Assembly: GCA_963668545.1 (NCBI GenBank)
Contig: OY764868.1
Coordinates: 496,001 to 560,000, forward strand
DNA length: 64,000 bases
Direction: 5' to 3'
Source: G963662265 sp963668545
GTDB taxonomy: Bacteria; Spirochaetota; Spirochaetia; CADAEX01
Below the pieces are notes generated by a model. The model searched no databases. It saw only the letters and a program-made list of their open reading frames with translations, and had not been told where the DNA came from. Below, piece by piece: positions 53,416 to 62,369 of the stretch. The position numbers and the translations under genes are program-made. Positions within the stretch are counted from its first letter, which is position 1. Each line of letters opens with the position of its first letter.

Positions 53416-53954
53416 ATAAAAAGAAAAAATACTGGGAAAGCTGGGAAATTGTATCGATTGGAACATTTGCCGCTCTGATACGGATTTCCAGCTTTCTTGT
53501 CTCTATAACCGGGGGAGGTATGAATCCTGTGGCAATGATTCTGAAAAATCTTATTGCGACATCCCTCCTTGTTATTCTTTTGTACAGGGTAAGAAAATAC
53601 GGGGTTCTTTCTCTCTATGTCCTTATCAATTCAATAATGACAATGGTTATGATGGGGCGGGGGATGATGATTGCCCCGATGGCCCTTCTTGCAGGTCTTA
53701 TCGGTGACTGGCTGATTGTACTTCTGGGGGGGTACCGTAATACTGCAGCAGTTCTCATAGGACTCGGGTTCTATGAAACTGCTTACAGAATAGCATCTCT
53801 GGGACTCGGTTTTCTCTTCATGAGGGAAAACATAAACCTCCTCTATTTTGCAGTCATTACTGTTTCTATCGGATATACAGGATGTATAGCAGGAATATTT
53901 ACCGGTATGTATTTTTCAAAAGAACTAAAACACGCGGGGATTATACGGTTATGA
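53412..53954 (+). CDS. ECF transporter S component, MptD-like
   Basis: A 180-residue membrane protein with five or six helices. SITGGGMNPVAMILKNLI and the later GLGFYETAYRIASLG fit the MptD family of ECF substrate-binding subunits. It overlaps the radical SAM gene (ATGA) and the T component (ATGA). No periplasmic binding protein or BtuC-type heme permease is encoded here, so this subunit is the best candidate for inner-membrane recognition of heme or a heme product. The substrate is inferred from context only. Confidence 0.7.
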   Translation: MNKKKKYWESWEIVSIGTFAALIRISSFLVSITGGGMNPVAMILKNLIATSLLVILLYRVRKYGVLSLYVLINSIMTMVMMGRGMMIAPMALLAGLIGDWLIVLLGGYRNTAAVLIGLGFYETAYRIASLGLGFLFMRENINLLYFAVITVSIGYTGCIAGIFTGMYFSKELKHAGIIRL

Positions 53955-54700
53955 TATTTCAGAATACTCAAGGCGATGGATTTATCCACAGGGTAAATGT
54001 TCTTACCAAGATAATTCTGTCTCTGATTTTGTCAGTGTTGATTGTATTTCTTCATCAGAAAGAATCTCTTTATATTTTTTTTGCAGCATCATTTATTTAT
54101 GCCGGAATGCTGAAGAAATTCAAGGCAATGTTTGTCTACTACCTGATGATACTTGTAATGTTTTCAATATCGCTGTTTTTCTCATTCCTCATGGGAAAAA
54201 TAATGTCCGGTCATGGTGCAGGGAATAATGACTTTTCAATGCTTGTCCCTTTTTTAAGGGTCTCTGTAATGTCCAACATTACAATGGTAATAGCATTTTC
54301 AACAACAATGGACTCTCTTATAAATTCGCTTAAATACTTAAGGCTTCCATCTTTCATATATTTCCCGCTAATCGTGATTATAAGGTTTATTCCTTCGTTT
54401 ATTAATGATGTTAAACATATACGGGAAAGTCTTAAAGTCCGGAATATAAGTATTAATTTTCTGACTATTATAATTCATCCATTCCTGTCGGTAAGGCTTC
54501 TGATTGTTCCTGCCGTGATAAGGGCATTAAGATCATCAGATGAATTGTCAATTGCTGCAGATATAAAAGGTATTCTGGAAAGCGCTGATACAGGCAGGTA
54601 TGCCGCTGTTAAGCCGAAAAGGGAGGATTTTGTTGTAGGGGTTACTGCAGTGCTGATTATCGCTGCAGGCCTTTTTGCAGAAAGGGGGATTCTATCATGA
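53951..54700 (+). CDS. ECF transporter T component (EcfT)
   Basis: A 249-residue EcfT-like protein: membrane helices followed by a cytoplasmic coupling region with RESLKVRNI and the ARS-like motif ALRSSDELSIAADIKG (about residues 194-209), where the usual A-R-G appears as D-I-K-G. ATG 53951 overlaps the S-component stop; a longer frame from 53882 lies inside the S gene and is rejected. It connects the S subunit to the ATPase. Confidence 0.8.
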   Translation: MIFQNTQGDGFIHRVNVLTKIILSLILSVLIVFLHQKESLYIFFAASFIYAGMLKKFKAMFVYYLMILVMFSISLFFSFLMGKIMSGHGAGNNDFSMLVPFLRVSVMSNITMVIAFSTTMDSLINSLKYLRLPSFIYFPLIVIIRFIPSFINDVKHIRESLKVRNISINFLTIIIHPFLSVRLLIVPAVIRALRSSDELSIAADIKGILESADTGRYAAVKPKREDFVVGVTAVLIIAAGLFAERGILS

Positions 54701-56121
54701 TAGAAATTAAAAATCTTTCATACAGCTATCCATTTTCAGATACAAAAGCTCTTGAAGACATAAACCTCGAAATAAAGAAAGGGGAGGCTGTTCTTATAAC
54801 AGGGCCTTCCGGCTGCGGTAAATCAACCCTTTCCAGGGTGCTGAACGGGCTTATACCACATTATTATCTCGGGGACCTTGAAGGAAGCGTCAGGGTCAAT
54901 AACATTGATAATTCTGAACGTCAGGTATGTGAAATTGCGAAAGATGCAGGCAGCCTTTTCCAGGACCCGGAACAGCAGTTTTTTACACTTAAAGTAAGGA
55001 GTGAGCTTTCACTTATCAATGAAATAAGGGGAGATGAACCTGATGATATAAAAGCTAAAGTTGAGGCTGTGTCTGAAAAATATGAGCTTGATAAAGTTCT
55101 AGATTCCTCTATTTTTACCCTCTCTGAAGGTGAAAAGCAGAAGACAGCGCTTGCTTCCTTATCTCTCTCCGGCAACAGCATAGTTGTTCTTGATGAGCCG
55201 ACTGCAAACCTTGATTATGAGTCAACAGAAATGCTTGCTTCCCATCTTGCAGATCTTAAAAAAGAGGGAAAGACAATAATTGTTGTTGACCACAGGCTCT
55301 ACTGGCTCTCTTCCTTCATTGATACAGTTTATATAATGGAAAATGGGCAGATAGCTGAAAAAGGGGACTTCAGCATTCTTGAATCAGATAGAATTGTCGG
55401 GAAATACGGCCTGAGGCAGCTTTCTGTAAAGAAAGAATTCGGTTTTCTGGAAGAGGTGAGTTCTCTTGAATACTTTGGAGCTGTGTCAGGAAAATCCCTT
55501 GCTGTTGATAATCTTAATTTTAAATATAAAAAAGGAAAGTCTGTGTTCCATGACTATTCTGTCAGAATCCCCTCCGGCAGTGTCTGTGCTGTTGTCGGAA
55601 AAAACGGAGCCGGGAAAACCACATTCGCGAAACTGCTGACCGGACTTTTAAAGATGAAGGATGGGGAAATAGTACTGAACGGTAAAGCTGAGAAGGGGAA
55701 GGAGCTTCTGAAAAAATCCGGTGTTGTTTTTCAGAACACTGATCATCAGCTTTACATGAAAACAGTTTTTGAAGAGCTTACAGCAGGAAGGAAAAAAACA
55801 ACGGAAGAGAAGAATAAGGCAGAGATGATTCTTGATGAGCTCGGGCTGACTGATTTCAAGGAAAGACATCCCCAGTCCCTGTCGGGCGGACAGAAGCAGA
55901 GACTTGTGATTGCGTGTTCACTGATGAAAGATCCCGATATTCTTATTCTTGATGAACCGACAAGCGGGCTTGACGGAAAAAATCTCTCCATAATCAAGAA
56001 TATTCTCAAAAAAGAAGCCCGGAAGGGGAGAATTATTCTGATTATAACCCATGATTATGAGCTTATACAGGATACGTGTGATTATAAAATAGAAATAGGA
56101 GACAGGGAGGAAACAACATGA
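54697..56121 (+). CDS. ECF transporter ATPase with two fused ABC domains
   Basis: A 474-residue protein with two ABC domains in tandem, replacing separate EcfA1 and EcfA2. Domain 1 has GPSGCGKST (about residue 34), LSEGEKQ (about 144) and LDEPTANLD (about 166). Domain 2 has GKNGAGKTT (about 302), LSGGQKQ (about 394) and LDEPTSGLD (about 418). Both sites look complete, though the first signature is LSEGE. It overlaps the T component and the following flavodoxin by 4 bases each. Confidence 0.9.
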   Translation: MIEIKNLSYSYPFSDTKALEDINLEIKKGEAVLITGPSGCGKSTLSRVLNGLIPHYYLGDLEGSVRVNNIDNSERQVCEIAKDAGSLFQDPEQQFFTLKVRSELSLINEIRGDEPDDIKAKVEAVSEKYELDKVLDSSIFTLSEGEKQKTALASLSLSGNSIVVLDEPTANLDYESTEMLASHLADLKKEGKTIIVVDHRLYWLSSFIDTVYIMENGQIAEKGDFSILESDRIVGKYGLRQLSVKKEFGFLEEVSSLEYFGAVSGKSLAVDNLNFKYKKGKSVFHDYSVRIPSGSVCAVVGKNGAGKTTFAKLLTGLLKMKDGEIVLNGKAEKGKELLKKSGVVFQNTDHQLYMKTVFEELTAGRKKTTEEKNKAEMILDELGLTDFKERHPQSLSGGQKQRLVIACSLMKDPDILILDEPTSGLDGKNLSIIKNILKKEARKGRIILIITHDYELIQDTCDYKIEIGDREETT

Positions 56122-56621
56122 AAACAATGGTGGTCTATTCAAGCAAGACAGGCAATACAAAAAAAGTTGCAGAGGCTGTTTATAAAGTCATGCCGGAAGG
56201 ATGTGAGATATACAGTGTTGAAACAGCTCCTGATCCTGAGAGCTATGATTTTATAGCATTCGGATACTGGGTGGACAAGGGCGGCCCTGACAGCAAATCG
56301 CTTGAATATATGAAAAAGATCGCAGAAAAAAAAGTCGCAATTTTTGCAACGCTTGGAGCATATCCGGATTCAATACATGCCCTTGAATGCATCAATGCAG
56401 GTAAAAATATCCTTGAAGGAAATGCTGTACTCGGAGATTTTATCTGCCAGGGGCGGATAGATCCGGCGCTGACTGAGTGGATGGAAAAACTCCCCCCGGA
56501 CCATCCTCATGCCCCTGATGAGGCAAGAAGAAAAAGATGGAAAGATGCGGAAACTCATCCCGATGAAGAAGACCTTGACAGGGCAGCTGCGGTTTTTAAA
56601 GGATTAGTGGCAGGTTTATGA
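56118..56621 (+). CDS. Flavodoxin-like protein, BilS/HmuF-type
   Basis: A 167-residue flavodoxin-fold protein. The FMN phosphate loop is SSKTGNTKK (about residues 8-16), followed by FGYWVDKGGPD (about 49-59). The C-terminal 40 residues are strongly charged and differ from classic flavodoxin. Similar proteins accompany anaerobic heme or bilin enzymes (BilS; HmuF in Fusobacterium), where they supply electrons. Its position in the same overlapping operon as the radical SAM enzyme supports that role. Confidence 0.78.
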   Translation: MKTMVVYSSKTGNTKKVAEAVYKVMPEGCEIYSVETAPDPESYDFIAFGYWVDKGGPDSKSLEYMKKIAEKKVAIFATLGAYPDSIHALECINAGKNILEGNAVLGDFICQGRIDPALTEWMEKLPPDHPHAPDEARRKRWKDAETHPDEEDLDRAAAVFKGLVAGL

Positions 56622-57217
56622 TTGATTTCTTCCAGAAAACAGGGGTTTCGGGAATTTGTATTTCTGCTGCCGGACTTATAAGCATATATCTTTTTATAAA
56701 AAACACGGTTTTTATCACAATGGTTGAAAGAAGGTTTTACTGCGAATTCAGCCGGATTGAAAACAATGAAAAAGATATTCTTGATAATGATATTGAATGC
56801 AGGAATCCTATAATGCTTGTTCTCAAAGATATAGCCGGTGTACACATTGACCACTCGGGAGACCTGAGGGCTGAAGTTGCATATCTTTTTAATAAATATT
56901 TTATAAAAACAGGCAGGGCCCTTGTTGTTCTCAAGCTTATATCCTCTGTATCCCCCCTTTTGGGGCTTATGGGGACAATGCTTGGGATGGTGTCAATGTT
57001 CCGCTCCCTCTCTCTCGAAGCTGCAGATACAGCCCTTCTTGCGTCAGGAATATGGGAGGCTCTGCTTACAACAATAATGGGACTTGCAGTCGCTATACCT
57101 TCAATCTGTTTTTATTATTACCTGGGGCTCAAGGTAAAAGGAATCAAGCTTGACTGTATTGAGTTCAGCTACAGAATTGCAAGCAGGATAAAAGAAAAGG
57201 GAAGTTGCTGTGGATAA
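56618..57217 (+). CDS. exbB: ExbB (MotA/TolQ/ExbB family)
   Basis: A 199-residue inner-membrane protein with three helices (about residues 10-30, 110-135, 150-180). SPLLGLMGTMLGMVSMF (about 110-126) is the hallmark ExbB/TolQ segment lining the proton path. It overlaps the flavodoxin gene by 4 bases and exbD by 8. With ExbD and TonB it energises the receptor at the head of the same operon. Confidence 0.88.
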   Translation: MIDFFQKTGVSGICISAAGLISIYLFIKNTVFITMVERRFYCEFSRIENNEKDILDNDIECRNPIMLVLKDIAGVHIDHSGDLRAEVAYLFNKYFIKTGRALVVLKLISSVSPLLGLMGTMLGMVSMFRSLSLEAADTALLASGIWEALLTTIMGLAVAIPSICFYYYLGLKVKGIKLDCIEFSYRIASRIKEKGSCCG

Positions 57218-57611
57218 CGGGTTTTTACATGACGATGAGTTTGAGGGGGGGATTGATCTTACTCCGCTTCTCGATGCTGTATTCATACTGATTATTTTCT
57301 TCGCAGTTGCAACTACTTTTTCAAAACCTGTGCTTGATATAATTCTGCCTGCTTCTGAGACAGCAGAAGTCTCTGGTCCATCAACTGCTGAAATAACAGT
57401 TTCAATCAGCCGAGAAGGGGAAATTACTTCGGACGGTGTTTTATATACAGAAGATAATATTGCTGAGCTTATGAGAACAGATATGGAGAAACCTGTTAAC
57501 CTGTATGTTGATGAAAAAGCTCCTTTTGAAAGTTTTCTTATAGTAATTGACAGTTCAAGGAAAGAAGGCCGGGATAATGTCTATATATCTACAGAAAAGA
57601 AAAAGAGATGA
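57210..57611 (+). CDS. exbD: ExbD
   Basis: A 133-residue single-pass protein. LTPLLDAVFILIIFF (about residues 17-31) contains the essential membrane aspartate, D22. A periplasmic peptidoglycan-binding-like domain follows. The start is GTG 57210 inside the end of exbB. Its end overlaps the tonB-like gene. Confidence 0.88.
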   Translation: MDNGFLHDDEFEGGIDLTPLLDAVFILIIFFAVATTFSKPVLDIILPASETAEVSGPSTAEITVSISREGEITSDGVLYTEDNIAELMRTDMEKPVNLYVDEKAPFESFLIVIDSSRKEGRDNVYISTEKKKR

Positions 57612-58263
57612 GTATGACAGGAAAAGCAGTTTTATATCTGCAGTTGTTGTTTTATTTCTGCTTATTTCCATATCTGCTTTCCCTTTTATTATTAAACCTG
57701 AAAAAAACGGGCGTTATGACAAAGCTGAAAAAAATATTTCTGCAGCATTACTGAAAAGAGTATATAAGATATCTGTGCCGGCAGAAGCAGAACCTGTAAT
57801 TCCCGAAAAAACGAACAAGAAGAAAGTTGATAAAACAATTCCTGATAAAGCCGCAGTTGAAGAGGCTTTGGATAAAGAACCTGAAGAAGTATTTAGTGAT
57901 AAGGAAGAAATCTGTCAGAAAACAGAAGGTCCTTTCGAGTCGGCAGTGTCAGAAGAAATCAGTTCTGAACAGGCATCGGCAAATGAAAAAAATATGATAA
58001 TAGCCGAGCTTGTAGAGCTTATAAATAAAAAAAAATGTTATCCCTCTTCTGCCAGAAGAAGGAATATAACAGGGACTGTTGAAATTGTTATTCATATAAG
58101 CAGTTCATCGGTAATTTCAGGATTTTCAATAGATGCGTATGACAGCAGTATTCTGAAAAAATCTGCAGAAAAAGTGATGAGGCAGCTTGTCGATACAAAG
58201 CTTTCATCAGGAACTGCGGACAGCTTTTCCGTGAAAATACCGGTCAGATATATTCTCAAGTAG
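57577..58263 (+). CDS. tonB: TonB-like energy transducer
   Basis: A 228-residue protein. A short cytoplasmic N-terminus and one membrane helix (about residues 20-38) are followed by a charged, lysine/glutamate-rich spacer and a C-terminal TonB domain (KKCYPSSARRRNITGTVEI, about 150-168). ATG 57577 is chosen; GAAGG lies 8 bases upstream and the gene overlaps exbD by 35 bases. TTG 57547 is also possible. Proline content of the spacer is lower than in enteric TonB. It is the last gene of the heme operon. Confidence 0.82.
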   Translation: MSIYLQKRKRDEYDRKSSFISAVVVLFLLISISAFPFIIKPEKNGRYDKAEKNISAALLKRVYKISVPAEAEPVIPEKTNKKKVDKTIPDKAAVEEALDKEPEEVFSDKEEICQKTEGPFESAVSEEISSEQASANEKNMIIAELVELINKKKCYPSSARRRNITGTVEIVIHISSSSVISGFSIDAYDSSILKKSAEKVMRQLVDTKLSSGTADSFSVKIPVRYILK

Positions 58264-58340
58264 TATTATTTTATCTCAGTATTTCTTTCAAAATATTGTC
58301 ATTAGAATATAAAAAAAAACACTGTTCAGTCTTGGCATAA

Positions 58341-58375
58341 TTGAAAAGTGATGATAAAATTAGATAATACTAATT
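58341..58375 (+). promoter_or_regulatory. TetR-gene promoter with AATTAG-N6-CTAATT operator
   Basis: TTGAAA (58341-58346) and GATAAT (58363-58368) make a promoter with a 16-base spacer. The perfect dyad AATTAG-ATAATA-CTAATT (58358-58375) covers the -10, with arms identical to the feo operator at 43622. This links the TetR gene to the iron block. Confidence 0.62.
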
Positions 58376-58393
58376 AAATTAGAATGGTGATAT

Positions 58394-59011
58394 ATGCAGA
58401 GGAAAAAAACACTGGTGAAAAATCTTATATTAAAGACTGCTGAAGATGAGTTCTGCATCAAGGGTTATATGCATACTTCTATTCGGGGAATTGCCGAAAG
58501 GGCCGGTGTTTCAGCTGCGAACATTTATAATTATTTCCGGAGTAAAGATGAACTCTTTGAGGCTGTACTTGATCCTGTTCTTTCTGATATTGAGAAGGGA
58601 AAGCGTTTTCTTGAAAGTCCCAGGGCTGCTGAAGAGATATATGATCTTGACGATCATCTGAAATTGATAACATCTGTAATCGAATATGTCGAAAAAAACA
58701 GGAATATTTTCAAGCTTCTGTTTTTTAATTCATCGGGATCTGTATATGAAGATTATATAGATGATATTACTGAATGGTATACAGATATGACAGCAGGTTT
58801 TTTACCGTGGATGTCAGCTCATTTAAATGTGGAGGAAATCAGTGTCGACCGATTTGTTCTGCATAATATTTCCGGTATATGGATACAGTTTTTCAGGGAG
58901 GCCCTGATGCATGGCACAGCGGGTGATGAATTTATCGATTCTGCCAGGAAAGTAATGACTTTTTCTTACAGAGGATGGAAAGGTCTTTTTAAATATAAGG
59001 TGTTAGTCTGA
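58394..59011 (+). CDS. TetR-family regulator
   Basis: A 205-residue regulator. The N-terminal helix-turn-helix is clear: HTSIRGIAERAGVSAANIYN (about residues 27-46), followed by the YFRSKDELF helix. The C-terminal ligand domain is helical and not assignable. A weak ribosome-binding site (GGTGA) precedes ATG 58394. Its own promoter carries the iron-type dyad, while a different palindrome (59030-59046) lies just downstream, before the next operon, and is the best candidate for its own target. Confidence 0.85.
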   Translation: MQRKKTLVKNLILKTAEDEFCIKGYMHTSIRGIAERAGVSAANIYNYFRSKDELFEAVLDPVLSDIEKGKRFLESPRAAEEIYDLDDHLKLITSVIEYVEKNRNIFKLLFFNSSGSVYEDYIDDITEWYTDMTAGFLPWMSAHLNVEEISVDRFVLHNISGIWIQFFREALMHGTAGDEFIDSARKVMTFSYRGWKGLFKYKVLV

Positions 59012-59029
59012 TATTTTTTTTGAACAAAA

Positions 59030-59046
59030 AACGAACTGTGTTCGTT
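59030..59046 (+). promoter_or_regulatory. Palindromic operator, probable TetR site
   Basis: AACGAAC-TGT-GTTCGTT is a perfect 7-bp inverted repeat with a 3-base centre, a usual size for TetR-family sites. It lies 18 bases before the LolA-like gene, between a possible -35 (TTGAAC, 59020-59025) and the -10 region. Confidence 0.65.
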
Positions 59047-59063
59047 AATAAATGGAGGTTGGT

Positions 59064-59834
59064 ATGTTTAAACGTATAATTCTGATAGCTGCAGTATCTG
59101 TGTTTGCGTCTGTTTCCGCAGGTGCTATCTCAGGCAGAGATATTATGGTTCAGGTTGATGAAAGAGATGACGGGGATACACGTAATTCTTCTATGACAAT
59201 GACTCTTGTCAATAAAAGGGGAAGCGAAAGGGTACGCAGTGTTATCTCCTACAGCAAGGATTATGGCAAAGATTCAAAGAAAATCATGTATTTTACAAAA
59301 CCTGAAGATGTAAAGGGAACATGTTTTCTGAGCTGGGAATACGATGATGTTTCAAAAGAGGATGATAAGTGGCTTTATATGCCGGCCCTCAGAAAGGAGA
59401 GAAGAATCAGCGGGAAAAGCAGCAATGATTATTTTATGGGAACTGACTTTACATATGATGATATGGGGGACCGTAATGTTGATGAAGATAATCATACTCT
59501 AGAGAGTGAAGATGTTTATGAAGGAAGCGACTGCTGGGTAATCAAGTCTGTTCCTGTTGAAAGGGGGGAATACACATACAAGAAAGTGTGGGTCCGCAAG
59601 GATAATTTCATGGTTGTTCATGTTGAATATTACAACAGGGTCGGTCTTTTGAAAGTCCTTTCATGTGGAAGGATAGAGCAGATTGAGGGTATCTGGACAG
59701 CCGGAGAAATGGTTATGGAGAATATCCAGGAAAAACATAAAACTGTGATGGAATTTTCAGATATCAGGTACAACAGTCCTGTTGAAGACAGCCTTTTTAC
59801 AGTTTCTTCCATCAAGAAGGGAAGAATCAGATAG
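59064..59834 (+). CDS. LolA-like periplasmic (lipoprotein-sorting) protein
   Basis: A 256-residue exported protein with a signal peptide (about 1-20) and a LolA/LppX-type half-barrel domain of the outer-membrane-lipoprotein-sorting group (KRGSERVRSVISYSKDYGKD, then KWLYMPALRKERRISG). Such proteins are regularly encoded next to MMPL transporters, as here, and may carry a lipid across the periplasm. ATG 59064 has GGAGG 5 bases upstream, so the ATG at 59052 is rejected. Confidence 0.8.
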   Translation: MFKRIILIAAVSVFASVSAGAISGRDIMVQVDERDDGDTRNSSMTMTLVNKRGSERVRSVISYSKDYGKDSKKIMYFTKPEDVKGTCFLSWEYDDVSKEDDKWLYMPALRKERRISGKSSNDYFMGTDFTYDDMGDRNVDEDNHTLESEDVYEGSDCWVIKSVPVERGEYTYKKVWVRKDNFMVVHVEYYNRVGLLKVLSCGRIEQIEGIWTAGEMVMENIQEKHKTVMEFSDIRYNSPVEDSLFTVSSIKKGRIR

Positions 59835-59844
59835 GTAAAGTATT

Positions 59845-62295
59845 ATGGGAATAAATATAGAAAGAATTAACATGAAATTCCGAAGCCTGGGATTGCTTGT
59901 GATAAAAAAAAGAATCCTGTTTCTTTTGACTTTTATCCTTCTTGTCGCAGTTTCATTTCCCGGAATGAAAGGATTAAAAGCCAACTACTCCAATGACAGC
60001 TGGTTTCTTGATAATGATCCGCTTATTGAGGTTGAAAACAGGCTCAAGGATATTTTCGGAAACAACACCAACTGTGCAGCCCTGATTGAAGTCGATGAAA
60101 TATTTGAAAAGGATATACTTGAAAAAATAAGGGAGCTGGGAATCGAGGTTGAAGAAAATGTCCCTTATGCTGATGATGTGATTTCAATAGCAGATCTTGA
60201 ATTTATTGAAGGAACTGACTGGGGAATGGAGGTAGGCCAGCTTATACCTGATGATATACCTTCAGACAGGCAACTGCTTGAAGTGCTGAAGGTTAAAGCG
60301 CTTTCAAAGCCTGCTATCAGAAACAAGCTTGTCTCTGCTGATTCAGGAGAAAGCTGGCTTGTCCTTAGGCTGTTGAATTATCCTGAAAACTGGACAGAGG
60401 ATAAGAACCACTTTGAATATATTGTACGGGAAGCAGAGAGAAACCCTGAGCTTTACTCCGGAATAGATGTCTCAAAACCGCTTGATCCCGAAGATATTGC
60501 GGGAATTATCTTCAAGCGGATAGTAAGGCAGGATAAGTATGATATTCTTAACCGCACAGCTTCAGGGCTTCCTGTGCTTATATCAGACAAGAGAGAGTTT
60601 TTTGCACAGGAGACACCGCGTCTTATGATGCTTGGTCTTATTGTGTCTGTTCTTGTCCTTGCAGCAAGCCTCAGGTCGCTGCGGGGAGTATTGTTTCCTG
60701 TTATTACAGCGGCTTCTTCAATGATAATTACTTTTGGAATAGAGGGGTATTTCAAGGCAGAGTTTGATCCCTCAATGATACTGATTCCCGCTTTTCTTGG
60801 GCTTGCTGTTTCCATAGGGTATTCCATTCATGTTTTCAGTTTTTTCAGGCAGAACCTGATTCTTTCCGGCAGCAGGAGAGATGCAGCTGTTACCGCTATT
60901 GAGGAAATAGGCTGGCCGCTCCTGTTTACTGCTCTTACAACAATTGCCGCACTTTCATCATTCCAGTTTATACAGGTGAAAACATTGAGGTGGGTCGGGA
61001 TGACATCGTCTCTGATGGTTGCTGTGACTTATGTTCTTTCTGTTTTCTTTTTTCCGGCACTCCTGAGTTTCGGAAACCCCGGCAGGATGAAACTCGCAAA
61101 AGCCGGAAACCGGTACGGGGGCAGCATTCTGGAAAAGATCGGAACATGGACAACTGAAAATCCGGTGAAAATAACAGCATTTTATGCGGTTTTCTCTGTG
61201 TTCTGCATAACCGGACTCACAATGATTGAAGTTTCATTTGATATAAAGGACTCTATGGGGGATGGGATTCCCTATGTGAAGAGAAACCTTCATGTCGGGG
61301 ATTCTTCGCTGGGATCTATATATTCATATGATGTGGGGATAGAATTCCCTGACATAAACGATGCGAAAGACCCTGAAAACCTGAAAAAGTTTGACACTCT
61401 TGTCAAAATGATTGAAAATTATCCTCTTACAAAAAATACCTCATCTCTTCTTGATGTAATCAAGGATATCTATTCAGTCCTCAACAGCAATAACGGTGCA
61501 TATTACAGAATACCTGATACGAGAGAAATGATTGCCCAGGCCCTGCTTCTTTATGAGAATGCCGGGGGGACTGAGGCTGAGAAATGGGTCGATTACGACT
61601 ATCAAAGGCTCCATGTTGCTGTCAATCTCAAGTATTACAACAGCAGCGAGGCGATAAGGGAGTTTGATGAAATCAGAAAAACCGCATCAGAGTTGTTTCC
61701 CGGTTCCAATATTGTGCTTTACGGGTCAATGCCTAAATTTACCGACATGATGCACAAGGTTTCCTGGGGGCAGATAAAGGCGTTTCTTATTTCAATTCTT
61801 ATCATTGCTGTCCTGATGATGATTGTTTTCGGAAGCTTTACTACAGGGTTAATCGGGATGATCCCCAATGTTTCCCCGGCCCTGGTTGTCGGGGGAATTA
61901 TGGGTTTTTTTAATATCCCGCTTGATATGATGACATGCACAGTCATGCCCATGATTATGGGGCTTGCTGTAGATGATACTATTCATTTTATCAATCATTC
62001 CCAGTTTGAATTACAGAAAACAGGAAATATACGGGAGGGTATAGTAAGGACTTATCGGAGAGTTACACCGGCGCTTATCATGACTTCAATTGTCCTTATC
62101 CTGAATTTCTCTGTCTACACATTGTCTGTTGCTAAGTTTTATATCCATTTCGGAATACTTACTGCAGCCGGGATTTTTACTGCCCTTGCAGCTGACCTTT
62201 TAGTGACACCGGCGATAATGGTTTTAAAGGAAAGAAGGAGAAAAACTTCTGCTGATAAAACAGGTGTGCCCCGTGAATCGGGCAGCAGATCATAA
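59845..62295 (+). CDS. MMPL/RND-superfamily transporter
   Basis: An 816-residue inner-membrane protein in two halves, each one helix, a periplasmic loop and five helices. Helix 4 of each half has the SSD/MMPL motif: ILIPAFLGLAVSIGYSIHVF (about 311-330) and the second MIMGLAVDDTIHFI (about 704), whose aspartates would carry protons. It is of the hopanoid/lipid-transporter-like group. It lies 10 bases after the LolA-like gene; together they probably export or retrieve a lipid. Confidence 0.85.
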   Translation: MGINIERINMKFRSLGLLVIKKRILFLLTFILLVAVSFPGMKGLKANYSNDSWFLDNDPLIEVENRLKDIFGNNTNCAALIEVDEIFEKDILEKIRELGIEVEENVPYADDVISIADLEFIEGTDWGMEVGQLIPDDIPSDRQLLEVLKVKALSKPAIRNKLVSADSGESWLVLRLLNYPENWTEDKNHFEYIVREAERNPELYSGIDVSKPLDPEDIAGIIFKRIVRQDKYDILNRTASGLPVLISDKREFFAQETPRLMMLGLIVSVLVLAASLRSLRGVLFPVITAASSMIITFGIEGYFKAEFDPSMILIPAFLGLAVSIGYSIHVFSFFRQNLILSGSRRDAAVTAIEEIGWPLLFTALTTIAALSSFQFIQVKTLRWVGMTSSLMVAVTYVLSVFFFPALLSFGNPGRMKLAKAGNRYGGSILEKIGTWTTENPVKITAFYAVFSVFCITGLTMIEVSFDIKDSMGDGIPYVKRNLHVGDSSLGSIYSYDVGIEFPDINDAKDPENLKKFDTLVKMIENYPLTKNTSSLLDVIKDIYSVLNSNNGAYYRIPDTREMIAQALLLYENAGGTEAEKWVDYDYQRLHVAVNLKYYNSSEAIREFDEIRKTASELFPGSNIVLYGSMPKFTDMMHKVSWGQIKAFLISILIIAVLMMIVFGSFTTGLIGMIPNVSPALVVGGIMGFFNIPLDMMTCTVMPMIMGLAVDDTIHFINHSQFELQKTGNIREGIVRTYRRVTPALIMTSIVLILNFSVYTLSVAKFYIHFGILTAAGIFTALAADLLVTPAIMVLKERRRKTSADKTGVPRESGSRS

Positions 62296-62319
62296 TTTCA
62301 TAAAGTTTTTTGAAAAAGA

Positions 62320-62346
62320 CTGACTTGCAGAGTTTCTGCAGGTCAG
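62320..62346 (+). other. Intercistronic stem-loop
   Basis: A 12-bp stem (CTGACTTGCAGA/TCTGCAGGTCAG, one G-U type mismatch) with a 3-base loop lies between the MMPL and ABC genes. No T run follows, so it is not a typical terminator; it may stabilise mRNA or set relative expression. Confidence 0.45.
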
Positions 62347-62369
62347 GATGTCTAAGTTAAGGAGTTTTT

